A DNA stretch of 64,000 bases from Paraspadella gotoi (GCA_051294375.1 CM119271.1:12639039-12703038); one strand, 5' to 3'. Positions 34,162-45,802 are shown, counted from the first letter of the stretch. Numbers and translations: made by a program. The notes: a model not told the origin generated them from the sequence alone.

Positions 34162-36309
34162 TTAATATTTTTTAAGGTTTTTTGAATTTTCGGCCGGAGA
34201 GATATTTTGTCTCTTCCCTCTTCCCTCCTTTACTCTTTCCTCAGTCCGTTCTTTCCATCTGGTCTCGCGATGCCACGGTTGTTGTTGTTGTTGTTGTTGT
34301 CGTCGTTCTCCTTTTTCCTTCGTTCGCGGACTCATCCCCTCCTCCTCATTCACCCTCCTCCTCTCCTCCACCCTCCTCCTCTGTCTCTTCCTCTCGGCCT
34401 TTTGTTTTTCCTCGATTCTTTTCTCCATTTCCAAGATGGCGGCGGATTTGGCGCCGACTCGAGATTCGAGTTTCTTCGTAGGGAGGAAGATGGCGCGACG
34501 GTTGACGAAAACGCGTTCTGAAGAATCGAGGGGGGGGGAAAGGTTAACAACAACGCTAATAAAAATTATCATAAAAGTAATTAAATAAATTAAATTAATA
34601 AATGTTTAACCTTTCGGATAAGGAAGATCTTTCATGTAGTCGAACTCGGGTCTCCAAGTTAACGTTCGATTTTGAAAATTTCTAAGAAAAAAACCAACGA
34701 ATGAGAGTACACACGTCTGGTGTGTTTTTATTTTCATTCGTTGCGTTTCAGCTGTCCTCATCTCTAATATCTGTCCTCTCATAAATTCTTTGTAAAAAAA
34801 AACAAATTCGCTTTAGAGCCGAAACGTGACCCGTATATTTCACGTTCAAATAAATCGTTGTTTGTAAACAAAAAGTACAAATACGAAAACAAATCAATAT
34901 ATTCTCTTTAGGTTGAAAACAATTATAACAGAAGTGACAACTCCCACACATCCGATAATCTCACCTAAAAGAGAAGGGCCAATTGCCGTGGGTGTCCCTG
35001 GCGTCCATGAGCGCGTTGAAGACATGATTGAGCGGCATCGCGCGTCGCCCGTTGATTTTGAAGACGGAGTTGATGTCGAAGAAAGCGTGATTCACGCCCA
35101 AAGCCTTCAAGCGGTCCAGCTCGGACGAACTGCGACTGTAAATGTTTGGTCACGTGAAATGAGCGTTTCCTTTCGAATTTGGCGTATTGCCGTATTGCGA
35201 AAAACTAAACTAATATTCCCGATGTAAGATTTAAGGTTCAATTATTAACCGCTATCTAAATCTCACTTCTTACAAGCTCGTTTATTATTTACGTAATTAT
35301 TAATGGCGTATTATATATATGAAGCGAATTAATTTGTGGATTATTACAAATGGATTATTGCAAATTATTGCAAATACTATACCAAACAAAGGGACTCACA
35401 AAGAAATCATTCCCGGCAAAACGTAAACAGCGTCGTGACTATAAGAGGTCAAGGGATTCTTGGATTCGCTCGTCACGTAAACGATTTTCTCTTTGGGCCA
35501 CAAATCGAGAAAAGACTTTTCCGTCGTTCGCCACATGAAATTGCGAGTCAGGGGGTGATTGAGGAGGCCTGGGGAGGGGGGGAAGATTGGGGAGGGAGAG
35601 ACAAAAGAAGAGAAGGAAAACGAGAGAGAGAGAGAGAGAGAGAGAGATGGGAGAGATAGAGAAACAGAAAGAATAAGAAATAAAATTGGTACAACCATTT
35701 TAAAAATTATTCAATATCAATCCATTTAATAAATAAGCTATCTTGCCCCTGACAAGCTTGCAATCAAGACTATCTCACAGTCTCGTTTATTCACTCCAGT
35801 GTACCTGGCTTCCATATCAATAAAAGTGGTATAATATTTCAAAGAAAGTTTGAAAACCCCGACTATAAAGAAGACCAGGAGAAAATGAATCCATCCCGGC
35901 CGATTCCCTCCCCTTAAACCGCATCCCACCCCCCAGACTCCCCCCCTCCACCTTTCTCCTCCTCGGCCGTTTCCTTTCCAATGTTACAAAGATGGATGTC
36001 GTACGGCTCCCAGTGGCCGCGGTTAGAACTGTAAACGTCCATCATTTGCTTTAAAAAGTCAGACTTTTCCGAATCGATCATCTGTTAAAGAGGACGAGAA
36101 CATTTTGATAGAATAACATCGCGTACGGGCGCGTGCGCATTTCCACGGTCCGAACCCACCTCGTACGGACCTTTGTGCGGACGCCCATGTCGAAGACGAG
36201 GGGTTGACCGAAGTTGAGGGAGTAATTAAATCGAGTGAGATGAATCGAGTTGGCGCGGTTGGAGTTAACGGGTTTTGCGATTGCCTCGAATGAGAATTGT
36301 AAACTTTAT

Positions 36310-36359
<50 letters not shown>

Positions 36360-37161
36360 GGCGTCGGTTCATAGTTGGAACCGTCCCTGATCTGGGTGTC
36401 AATTTCGTATGTCTCTTGCTTCTTCTTTTTTTCCCGATGATTTTCTTTTAACAAATAAAACCTGAAATAATAAATTGACGAAAATGTGCAAGAGATAGAT
36501 TCTTAGAATATTTCTAAATGAAATTGAATTCATACATCTCATTTGCATATAGTAGTAAATTATTTTAAGTTCTTTAGCTTCATGTTCTGTTTTAATATTA
36601 GGGATATTTTTCGGGTTTATAATGCCTTACAATATTGTTCAGTAGTTTTATTCATAGATAATCTTTTTGATATTTTGATAGAATAATTATGACATTGATA
36701 AGTTAGATTTTACCACTAATATCGGCCCGCTTCGATGGATACGACTCATTTGAGATCAAACTTAATTCAATCGCGCACCTATAAAGACGAAGCCTGTCCT
36801 CGAAAGATGACACTTTGGACAATGCTTCAATCGCTTCTTTCGACAGATTCCGCGGAACGTCTTGTCCGGAGTATCTCAAAAACTCGTGCTCGATCTTTAA
36901 GGCTTCGATGTCACCGCCGTCGATTTCAGGTCTAAAATAAAAGCGACGAATCTTTCGTCTCCCATGACACGACAACGCCCTCAACGGATCAATCATTAAC
37001 TACTACCTGCGACCGGATTGTTGAGACAACATGGACTGGAGCTCGGAAAGTGACTCGGCTTTCGACGAGACGAATCGAGGCGAAACTCGACGAGCCACTT
37101 GAGACGATCTTCGAACAGGCCGACACATTACGCATCCTCGCGTCAGTTTAGAAAATAGCAT
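34162..37161 (-). CDS. TRMT10C: TRMT10C-like protein 1 (mitochondrial tRNA m1R9 methyltransferase / RNase P subunit family)
   Basis: TRMT10C is the SPOUT methyltransferase subunit of mitochondrial RNase P. Start ATG 37161 gives a basic, acid-free leader (MLFSKLTRGCVMCRPVRRSS), a probable mitochondrial signal. Later exons give EHEFLRYSGQDVPRNLSKEA (36720-36940), LNFGQPLVFDMGVRTK (about 36170-36240; FGQPLVFDM is a family hallmark), RGHWEPYDIHLCNIGKE (35945-36080), DLWPKEKIVYVTSESKNPLT and SHDAVYVLPGMI (35400-35570), then NHVFNALMDARDTHGNWPFS (34975-35150), TLTWRPEFDYMKDLPYPK (34611-34683) and a long Arg/Glu/Gln-rich tail with a (Q)7 run (34162-34525). Where TRM10 proteins have G-I-V-D, this one reads GMIS, so the usual catalytic Asp seems missing. 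A paralogue lies at 45495-48802. Confidence 0.75.
35605..35660 (+). repeat. GA-rich microsatellite
   Basis: Short GA tract in an intron of TRMT10C-like 1. Confidence 0.8.
35685..35830 (-). repeat. TIR family T1 terminal repeat, internally deleted (copy C)
   Basis: AAATTGGTACAACC, then TTAATAAATAAGCTATCTTG and CCCCTGAC, jump directly to AAGCTTGCAATCAAGACT, CAGTCTCGTTTATTCACTCC and CCTGGCTTCC. The middle of the 200-bp unit seen at 43790-43994 is missing. It lies in an intron of TRMT10C-like 1. Confidence 0.7.
36310..36356 (+). repeat. (CT)n microsatellite
   Basis: CT tract directly beside the donor of a TRMT10C-like 1 exon (GTGAGAGAGAG on the coding strand). Confidence 0.9.
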
Positions 37162-37342
37162 AACTTGACAAAGAATATAAAAAAACCAACGAACTTAGCC
37201 CCAAAAAATAAACTCAATAACTGAATATTGGTTTTTAAAACGAAAAAATAAAACAAATGTTTCGTCGAATATATCGAGGCTTCCCGCTCTTTGTGAGCGA
37301 AGGCGTCTGACAGCAGCGCGCCGACGCAGCGTCGCCAGCGTC

Positions 37343-38671
37343 TTATTTCTTCTTCGGCGCCTGCTTCTCTTCTTCCGCCTTCTTCTTCGCCTTCATCACT
37401 CGGAACTTGTGAAGGCGTTTGTTGGCGCGGGCCTTTCGTAGCGTCTTAGAAGCGAATGATTAATAAAAGGTTAATCGAGATAATTTACTGAGAGAACTTT
37501 TAGCTTATTCATCATAAGAATAAATATCGTTCGTCTCGCATTCATCTATCAACAAAAACATCCGATCAATACAAATTAACGTTAAACGATGATCGAATTT
37601 GATAATTTAATCATAAAAAAAATGTCATTAATCTAATCGCAAACGAGTACAAAAATCAATTCGGAATGTTTCCCCCCAAAAAAATGTTTAACGAATTGAC
37701 CGACCGACCGACCAAATGTGGCCCCCCAAAAAACCTGATAAGCGGAGAATTTGGCCTCCTCCTCTAGGATTTCTCTCGGCGCCTCCGTCTCCTCCACTTC
37801 CGCCAGAGGGATGATCTCTTTCGATCGCAACTGAGTCGCCATCGACATCTCCTCCTTGGAAGCGTCGCCCTGGGGAGAGAGAGGGGGGAGGGAGGGAGGG
37901 GGGAATTGAAAAAGGGGAGGAGGTTGGAAGATAAAGAGATATTATAGTTAACTATTAAACCATTTTATCGTTTATTCATCTTAAATCGTAGATGAAGCAT
38001 TGACAAAAAGAAGGATACCCAACCTTGTGAGGGTGAGAGAGTTTCTTGGGGAAGAGGATGAGTTTGGATCGATATTCTTTGAGACGTTGAACGTTTTTCT
38101 GCAAAGACTCGATGCTCTTGTTGCGTCGGCGATAATCTACGGCGATGCCGATGGACCTATGTATAATCAGGGTAACCATCATCACAACAGAGATATCCCT
38201 CTGTTAGACCTCAACTCGTCATCGAGGAGATTCGTTAATTGAGCGCGTTATTTCAATTATTTCAATTATTTCAAGTAATTTGAATTATTATATGTATCGA
38301 AATCCATTTTAACTTACAACAACAACAATTCCCCGATAAAATATTTAAAACTGAATAAACTGACAAACGTTTAAACAACCAAAAGAGGCCCTCCGGTACC
38401 TCGCAAAGTTCTTGTTGAGACCCGCGGCCTTGATCTCCTCCAGACTGAAGCCGCGCCCGAGACGCTGCTTCTTGTTGTACTTGATGGTCGGACAACGAAC
38501 GATGGGTCGAAGTTTGGAGAGAGGGCGTGGCACAACCTTGGCCGCTTTGGCGCGACGGGCGTTCTTTCTCCTTACTTTGCGCGCGGGCTGATCGAACCAA
38601 GTCTTGACTCGGTTCTGCCAGTCTTTCTTGAAATGCGCGTTCTGAATCTGGTTGTTGTGTTTGGGAGCCAT
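37343..38671 (-). CDS. RPL13: 60S ribosomal protein L13 (eL13)
   Basis: Structural protein of the large ribosomal subunit. Exon 1 (about 38400-38671) begins [20 protein letters not shown] and contains [20 protein letters not shown] and [20 protein letters not shown]. Exon 2 (about 38020-38160) has [20 protein letters not shown] and [13 protein letters not shown]. Exon 3 (about 37733-37872) has [19 protein letters not shown]. Exon 4 (37343-37445) has [20 protein letters not shown] and a Lys-rich end. The order and length match animal eL13, and the start is the conserved MAP. The stop is 182 bases before the TRMT10C-like 1 start. Introns are short. Confidence 0.95.
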
Positions 38672-39521
38672 TGGGTTTTTTTTTTATTGGTTAATTCGAC
38701 GGAAGAGTTTGTTTGTTTGTTTGTTTTACTGAGGGAAGGTGAGGGGGTTTGGAAGCCGGGACCCGGAAGAGACTAGGGAAATATAAGTAGGGATGATGTA
38801 AAATGAATATTTGATCACAGACGCGACGGTTCGTGTCTAATTATACATCAGTCGTTTTTTTTTTTTTAAACGAAGCTAAACACATATGTGAAAGTTTGTC
38901 AATTATCTTTGGAAATAGAACTTCGGGGATTTTGAAACGACAAAACCGAATTAGACTAATTTTAATTTCCAATTTTATTAAAAAAGCTCGCGTAATAACA
39001 AAAGGGTTTCTTAACGAAATAAATTCTGTGGCCTAAGTTAAAAAACGAATTTTTAAAAGATTTACGAATAAATTTGTAAACGATGTTATATAAAAATATT
39101 AATTTGTTTTAAAAATATTTTAAAAATCTTAAAAGCATAAGGATCGTCGTAATCGCATAAGAAAAATCTGGATTGACGACAAATTTTAATACTAAAAAAA
39201 ATAAAATTTGAGAAAAGAAAATTAATTTATAAACAGAAAGAAAAATTCTATTTTGCGATTGTCAATTAAAAAAAATAATAAAGTACCGAAAAAAATAAAT
39301 GTTACAGTTTCTGAAAAAAAAGAAAAAAAATTTTCATTGTCAAAAAATAAATTAATCAGCAGACGCAGTCACTGAGAGAAAAAAAAGAAATAAAAATCCG
39401 ATGTTGCGATAGCAAAATGATAACATGCACGAATGCGATGCCTAATTTTACGAGTTCAATCCTAATTCAATTTTTTTTTTAATAAAACGCAGAGAGAGAG
39501 AGAGAAAAAGAAAGAAATCAA

Positions 39522-39668
39522 AAGGCAGCAGCTGAAGCAGCAGGAGAAAAGAGGAAAAAAAGAGAGAGCCCCTGCAGAGCTAGCTGCAGACTCAGAAGGC
39601 AGCAGCAGAAGCAGCAGGAAAAAAGAGAGAAAAAGAAAGAGCCCCTACAGAGCCAGCTGCAGATTCGT
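39522..39668 (+). repeat. Two-copy tandem repeat (AAGGCAGCAGC unit)
   Basis: Two copies of a unit of about 77-95 bases begin AAGGCAGCAGC(T)GAAGCAGC and contain GAGCCCCT(G/A)CAGAG(C)AGCTGCAGA. Both are purine-rich and Pst-like (CTGCAG) at their ends. Confidence 0.65.
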
Positions 39669-39934
39669 TTTTCGTCACAAACGCTGAGCAAACAATGTCG
39701 GATCTGCCCACGATCATTATCGGTAATTAATTAATTAATAATTAATTTATTCAAGTTAATTATTTAATTAATTAGGCAATTTGATCCGAAATGTTTGTTT
39801 TGATTGATTAATTGACTGATTAATTAATTATTGATTAATTAATTGACTAATTGATTAATTAACTGATTAATTAATACATCTTGCATTTACATTTAAAATA
39901 AAAAGAAAAAGAAGCATAATCAATTAGTGAAACA

Positions 39935-40275
39935 GGTTTTTTCAATTTAAACCCATTTACACTCAAACGATTTCCATCGAAACTTGATTTCCAGTTTAAT
40001 CACGCACTTTTCTACCCAAATACAAAATTTCAAGTCAATCGCCCAATCCTCTCATGAGTAATTGGTGTTCAAATAATGAAATATATTTTTTTTGTTTTTT
40101 CTATTTAAACTCATTTCCACTCGGACGATTCTATCGAAACTTCATATCCAGCTCAATCACACACTTCCCTACCCACACAAAATTTCATTCCAATCCATCG
40201 ATCTAATCACGAGTAATTGGTGTTTTTTGCTAAGGTGGGACGGACGGACGGACGAACAGACAAACATTTTTTTTT
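39935..40275 (+). repeat. Diverged direct repeats ending in a GGAC-rich motif
   Basis: Two units share TTTAAAC(C/T)CATTT, CGAT, ATCGAAACTT and AGTAATTGGTGTT with about 75-80% similarity by eye. The second is followed by GGACGGACGGACGAACAGAC, a motif seen at the ends of many invertebrate repeats. A related ending lies at 52768-52795. Confidence 0.55.
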
Positions 40276-41518
40276 GCATAATTTATCATAATTCGATGTT
40301 CTGACATGATATAAGTGAATGCCCGACAAGAGGGGGCGGACCGACGGATCGACAAAGTGAATTACAGAGTCGGGATCTGCTGTAAGCAGATCCGACTAAA
40401 AACTGGAGGAAAAGTAAAAGTAAAAGTTTTCATAAGTCAACGCAGAAATATGTCACTATTATTAATTTGATTTTCGAGAATCCACATCAGTAAAGAGTGG
40501 AATAAACAATCACAGCATCTTCATTTCTGAAAAATGATATCTTTTCCAAGGCTTTCATTAAATATGAGCAACAACAAGAATCACATTTGGGTTTTGTAAG
40601 ACTTTCTTCTGGTGACTCAGTTATTAGAAAATTCGATTCTCTTTCAATGAATATTTAATTCTAGAATCGCAATACTAAAAAAAGGCGAAAACTATTTTTC
40701 AAGTTGGAAAAAGTTAAAAATGTAAAGCCAAGTCGAGACAAGAAGCGGACAAAAACTTTGGACGCAACTTTAAATATCCAACTTAAAATAACACAACACG
40801 CGCAATCATACCAACATCCTCTCGGTAAAATATTGAAATAATAGAGACATTGAGGAAAAATTGCAAAATTGCAAAACTGCGCAAAGTTATAAGCGTCGAT
40901 CAAAACGACCTTAAAATGTAGTTCATATTTGATCGAATTAATTTTTTGTCGGGGGGGGGGGAAAGAGGCGCGGGATGGGATCTAAGAAGCCCCCAAATGT
41001 TAAGAGACCTGGTCAACAGATTAAATGTCAGATTCAGTCAAGCTTTAACAAATTATATGAGGTCGAGCACAAATAAACAAAAAATGGTGGTGAATAATCT
41101 GATGGATTTAACGTCTAAAATATATTTGGTTGATTCTAATTCACATGAGAAAGAAATCGAGTATAACCGAAATATAAGCACACAATGTGGTCGGCGAATC
41201 GATGGGGTTCCCATCCTTTTCAACTTCTCTTTTGGGTTTTCATCCTTTTTCACTATTACTTTCAGTATCTATCTCTAATGTAGTAGTTTTTATCTCCTTT
41301 ACATTTCAAAAGACCAAATCCAAATGCAGCAAAGACCAAAAAAAAAAAAAAAAAATTCATTGATTATTCATGATTAACAAAAAGAGACAAAAAAAAATCA
41401 AAACCAAAACTCGTAAAAAATACTGTAAAAACATAAGAACTCTAGTGTCTCCCCCCCCCCTAAAATCGGCATTCCACAGTTCTTTTTTTTTTTTCAGCCA
41501 ATCAAATTCGTCCCTTGT

Positions 41519-41790
41519 GGCGGTATATTCACTCCGCCTCACATCCACCATCTGTCAGCCAAATCCATTGGCTCAGAGGGGGAACACACCATCCCAGGCG
41601 TAGTGTTCCATCCACAGTCCTAACGACTTCCCTCTGCGTTGGCAAAGCGAGACCGTCCTAGGGTAACCGCGCCAGTGACTGGAGGCGTCACTGAGGGTCG
41701 GAAGCCCCCAAAGCCAACAGTGAGATGCCCCATCCCAATGGGCATCACAGGCAACCCGGCTGTTGCCATAAGTGGTGAGCCCTACTATCG
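41519..41790 (+). repeat. Composite SINE, family C head with shared tail (copy 1)
   Basis: A-box-like ATTGGCTCAGAGGG (about 41570) and B-box-like GTGTTCCATCC (about 41601) form a different tRNA-like head. The tail CCAGTGACTGGAGGCGTCACTG, then CACAGGCAACCCGGCTGTTG, is homologous to the family B tail. The unit is repeated almost exactly at 42005-42258. Confidence 0.7.
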
Positions 41791-42004
41791 AACACGCAAC
41801 CTTCTCAGGGTACGCTATGACAAACGCCTATGCCTGCCGACTTTGGGTACGCTACGACAAACGCCTATGCCCCTGGGGTACGCTACGACAAACGCCTATG
41901 CCCCCACAACTCGCGCTCTCTCTCTCTCTCCCACTATGGTAACAGTCTTGTCAGACACCTCTCAGGCTTGAGGAACCTGAGTGATGTCTTGGCCCGGGGA
42001 TCCT
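41791..42004 (+). repeat. Link between SINE copies with a 27-bp tandem repeat
   Basis: Begins with GAACACGCAACC as in the family B region near 10190 (inverted there). It contains three copies of GGGTACGCTACGACAAACGC followed by CTATGCC, at about 41809, 41846 and 41877, then CT repeats and CTTGTCAGACACCTCTCAGG. Confidence 0.6.
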
Positions 42005-42258
42005 GTGGCGGTATATTCACTCCGCCTCACATCCACCATCTGTCAGCCAAATCCATTGGCTCAGAGGGGGAACACACCATCCCAGGCGTAGTGTTCCATC
42101 CACAGTCCTAACGACTTCCCTCTGCGTTGGCAAAGCGAGACCGTCCTAGGTAACCGCGCCAGTGACTGGAGGCGTCACTGAGGGTCGGAAGCCCCCAAAG
42201 CCAACAGTGAGATGCCCCATCCCAATGCGGCATCACAGGCAACCCGGCTGTTGCCATA
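42005..42258 (+). repeat. Composite SINE, family C head with shared tail (copy 2)
   Basis: Nearly identical to 41519-41770, so the two SINEs are recent head-to-tail copies. It ends 29 bases from the FN3 receptor stop codon, so it lies in or just past that gene's 3' untranslated region. Confidence 0.7.
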
Positions 42259-42286
42259 CCCTTTTTTTTTTCTCGAATCATCCCAA

Positions 42287-45200
42287 TCACGAACCCTGAT
42301 ATCCGATCGCCGAGAGAACGACCTCGTCCCCATCGTCGGTGACTCTGCTCGATGGTTTCGCCGTCGACGAGTCGGACTCTCTCGAGGATCCGATGCCGCT
42401 CGTTCCGTCTCCGCTCGACGCCTTCAAGAAGACGACGAAGTCTTCCTCCTCTTCCCGCTCCACCTCCTCGAATTCGAAGCCTTTGAATCGGTTCGTCGGA
42501 GATTCCTCCAACATCATCCGGTCGATGGCGCGAATTCTGAAGACGACGAATCCAACGCAGAACGCGACGAGGGAGACGACGATGACGACGACGACGACGA
42601 CGACGGAAATCGCGACGACGGGGATTCGCGTCGGGGTTCGAGCTACGACCGGCGATGACCAACGGCCGACGCCCCAATCGTTGAAGGGCCGAACTCGAAA
42701 GGAAAATTCGACGCCGGGATCAAGATTCTCTGCCGTAAAACGGCGCCGGTTCTCCCACGGTTTCGATGGCGTGAAAACTTCGCGGCGCCGGATTTTGTCA
42801 GACTTGGTGACTATCTCGAACGAGAGACCGGCGCCGCGTAAATCGCAAGAAAAGGCGTCCCACGTGAGCGAGACGGCGTCATCGGCGATCGGTTCCGCCG
42901 CCACCGAAAAGCTCATATTCCCCGGCGGCGTCTTTTCTCGATAGACGCAGGAATCGCGTCGTCGACGGAATCTGTTTTCCTCGAGGGCGTCGTCGCAATC
43001 GAGCGGAACGTAGGCCCACTCGCGGTCGATGACATCGCCGACGAAGATCGGGACGTCCTCGTCCGGCCGCCGGACGAAGGTCTCGGCGTCGACGCAGTCC
43101 GAACCGCGTTTCCGGCACGTGATGACGCGATAGAGGCGGCAGGGTCCAGGGTCTCGTCTCATTTCGATCCACGCGACGGAAAATCCGATGGAATTTCCGA
43201 GTCTCGTCACTTTCATGCGTCGATCATCTTCGCCGACGAACGAGAGAGAGAGACGCAGCGGCGAAGACGGCGGCGAGCGGCCGGCGGAGTTGACGCTTCG
43301 GAGAGTCAGGTTGGTCCATGGAGGCGTGGAGGATGGCGCCTGTAAGAGATGAATTGAGTTGCTCAATATTATTTGCATGCGGTCTTGTTGGCGTTTGAAA
43401 GATTTAATTAATTAGGTATTTACGGTCTAAAACTTTTATGAAATTGGTACAAACAAGATAAAATTATCTATTCATTTAATAAATAAGCTATCTTGCTCCT
43501 GACTTTGGACAGGCTTTGAAGGTTCAAGGCCTCCATCACTCTTACCAGATAATGACGTTGCAGGACGCTGCAAGCTTTCACACTGGTCATTGGAATACCA
43601 ATTGATCACAATATTTGTTAATTATTGAATTAAATTACATAGTAATATTCATAGTCATATACTGAAAATTAGGATTCTGGTGAAGAACTTATGATCCAAA
43701 AGTTCAATGCTTCCTTAAACGGCTCTCGCTTAATTCAGTCTACCACATCTTGTAAGACATGCTTCCCTTTCATCAAATCAACAAAAATATACCACTTCAT
43801 TGATAGGGAAGCCAGGTACTCTGGGAGTGAATAAACGAGACTGTGAGAAAGTCTTGATTGAAAGCTTGCAGGGACCTGCTATGTTATTATCTTGTAAGAG
43901 TGATGGAGGTCTTAAACCACCAAATTCAGGGGCAAGATAGCTTATTTATTAAAAGAATGGATAATTTTTTATATTGGTTGTACCAATTTCATACATGTAC
44001 TCTAATATTCTTATAATATAATAAGTTAAGTATTACTTAAGACCCTCTTAACACACCGTCCACGAAAGACGATGAAGGCAGCGCCGGTAGCACGAGCGAG
44101 GATGAGAGAGAGCCGCGACGCCGGCGTCGATGACGAATTCCGTCAAGACGCCGTTTGTCTCGCAAGTCGGAGGATCGAGGACGTAGAGAATGAGATGAAC
44201 GACGCCGCTCAAAGGATCCGCGTCTGTCTCGAAGGCCACGAAATCCGGCGCCGTTCGAGGCGGCGCCTCCGCGGTGAGAAAGGAAAGAACGACGGGCGAA
44301 CTGGGGAATCCCTCGGGTCCGGAGATTGTCCGGAGATTGGCCGAGTAGTCGACTCCGGGAACGAGGTCGTCGACGGCGGCGAAGGTCGAGTCCGAGACGG
44401 CAACGGAGGAATTGAGACAAGACGACGTCAGCGAGACTCGAAAATGATGATCGATTCCAAATCGATCCAATATTTTGTTTCGTCGCCAACGGAATTCCGC
44501 TCGAGTCTTCGAGACGTCGACGACGACGAAACCTTCGGCGGGAGAGGGCGTCACGAGTCGAGAAGGCATCGCCAGACGAACATCGCCTGTCAGATTCAGG
44601 CCCGCCGCCTCGACGATCCATCGGAATCGCATGACTTCGTTTTGCGCGAAAGTGAAGACGCAGTTTCGATCCCGCGGCGTCGGATTAAGTCCGAGTGTTG
44701 CTTTTAAGTCGACGGGGTTGTCGGCAAGAGTTTCCCCCGAAGAAGGGTCGAAGGCGCATCTGAATGGCGGCGCCGAGCTGCTGTTCAAGTTGCGGCCCTC
44801 CACGAAATACTCGATCGAAATCTCTTGGGCTTCGGGAAAAGGAAAAGCGAGAGTTCGAAAGACGATTCGTTCAAAGTTGTCGACGAGCAACTCGAGCCGC
44901 GAGGATTTGAGAGAGAGAATCCGTATGGAGGCGAGGATTGGGTTACATCCGGAAGAAGGGCTAGAGTAGTATCCGCAGTAGAGACGATCCACGCGGCTTT
45001 TCCCGCTACATGCGGGTTGAAACCGCGCAACGACGGATGTGGGCGTGGCGTCGACGGACACGAGGGCCGCCTGACGCCATCGACATTCGAAACCGAGGGC
45101 GGAGGCATTCTCAGCGGATTGAATGAGGGGGATCTGTCAGGGATTGTTCAATTGTCAGTTTTAGTTGTTTACATTTTAGTTGACATATAAAAGTCACAAA

Positions 45201-45338
45201 TAATCTTACTTGGACTCGACATTCCTTTCCACACTCGCAAAGAGAGTCACTCTGGACACGCGGATAATCAATCTCCCGACATGCGAAGGTTGAAGAGATC
45301 AAAAGGCAAGAGGCAATGATTATCCAAGATCCAGTCAT
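42287..45338 (-). CDS. Type I membrane receptor with FN3 domains, cytokine-receptor-like
   Basis: Three exons: signal peptide exon (45338 to about 45210, MTGSWIIIASCLLISSTFAC), a large exon (about 45134-44049) and a third (about 43333-42287). Roughly 740 residues. Exon 2 has a C-x-W element (GFECRWRQAALV) and paired Cys, then FN3-like strands (GVDYSANLRTISGPEGFPSS). Exon 3 has CRLYRVITCRKRGSDC, an FN3 domain ending FSFRVRPFNDWGVGRWSSPV, a transmembrane segment of mostly Val/Ile (ISVVVVVVVIVVSLVAFCVG, about 42560-42620) and an acidic tail of about 90 residues. C-x-W plus a WGVGRWS element just before the membrane resembles class I cytokine receptors (C-x-W and W-S-x-W-S). No Box 1 is obvious. 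It could instead be an unrelated FN3 adhesion protein. A 555-bp TIR element sits in intron 2. Confidence 0.6.
43438..43994 (+). mobile_element. Foldback/MITE-like TIR element, family T1 (both ends present)
   Basis: The left end, TATGAAATTGGTACAA, is mirrored by the right end, TTGTACCAATTTCATA. Similarity continues inward for about 110 bases each side (CTATCTTGC(T/C)CCTGA, then AGGCCTCCATCACTCTTAC inverted). TA at each end could be the target duplication. About 555 bases, no ORF. It is inside FN3 receptor intron 2. Confidence 0.8.
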
Positions 45339-45494
45339 AATTATAAAAAAAGTTTATTTAATCCATTTTTTTTTTGGTGTTGAGAAAGCCATACACAAAG
45401 TGCTGTTAGTATTCATTACCTAAAGCATAAATTAACAATGAGGTACAATTAAAGTAATAGTAACAAATGTAAAAAAAAAAAATTAAAAAGTAAT

Positions 45495-45736
45495 CTAACG
45501 ACGAGCGGTGGGTTTGAATATTGCCCGCTCGTTGACCAAATATCTATCGGCGATTCGATTGACTATTAATTCCTCTTCAATTCTCGTCGCCGATTTTTTT
45601 CCGGCGGATTTAGAAAGATCGGAGAGTCCCGTCGGCCGGAAGCGAGGACGCCACCGGACGGGGCTCTTCTCGCCTCCGAAGCGACGGAACGCGTAGAACC
45701 AGTTGCCGTCGGTGTCGCGGGCGTCGGCCAGGACCT

Positions 45737-45802
<66 letters not shown>

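Larger units (their letters stand above)
38672..41518. other. Repeat-rich spacer without a recognised gene
   Basis: AT-rich. It contains a ~95-bp repeat in two copies (39522-39668), a short ORF start like that at 7789 (39695-39725), TTAATTAA-rich DNA (39726-39870) and two diverged ~150-bp direct repeats (39935-40080, 40095-40230) ending in GGACGGACGGACGAACAGAC. A plus-strand frame at 40946-41278 has no family feature. No gene is supported. Confidence 0.6.

Noticed and set aside
44072-44969. Long plus-strand ORFs opposite the FN3 receptor
   Set aside because: Antisense shadows of GC-rich codons; no start context or conserved motif.
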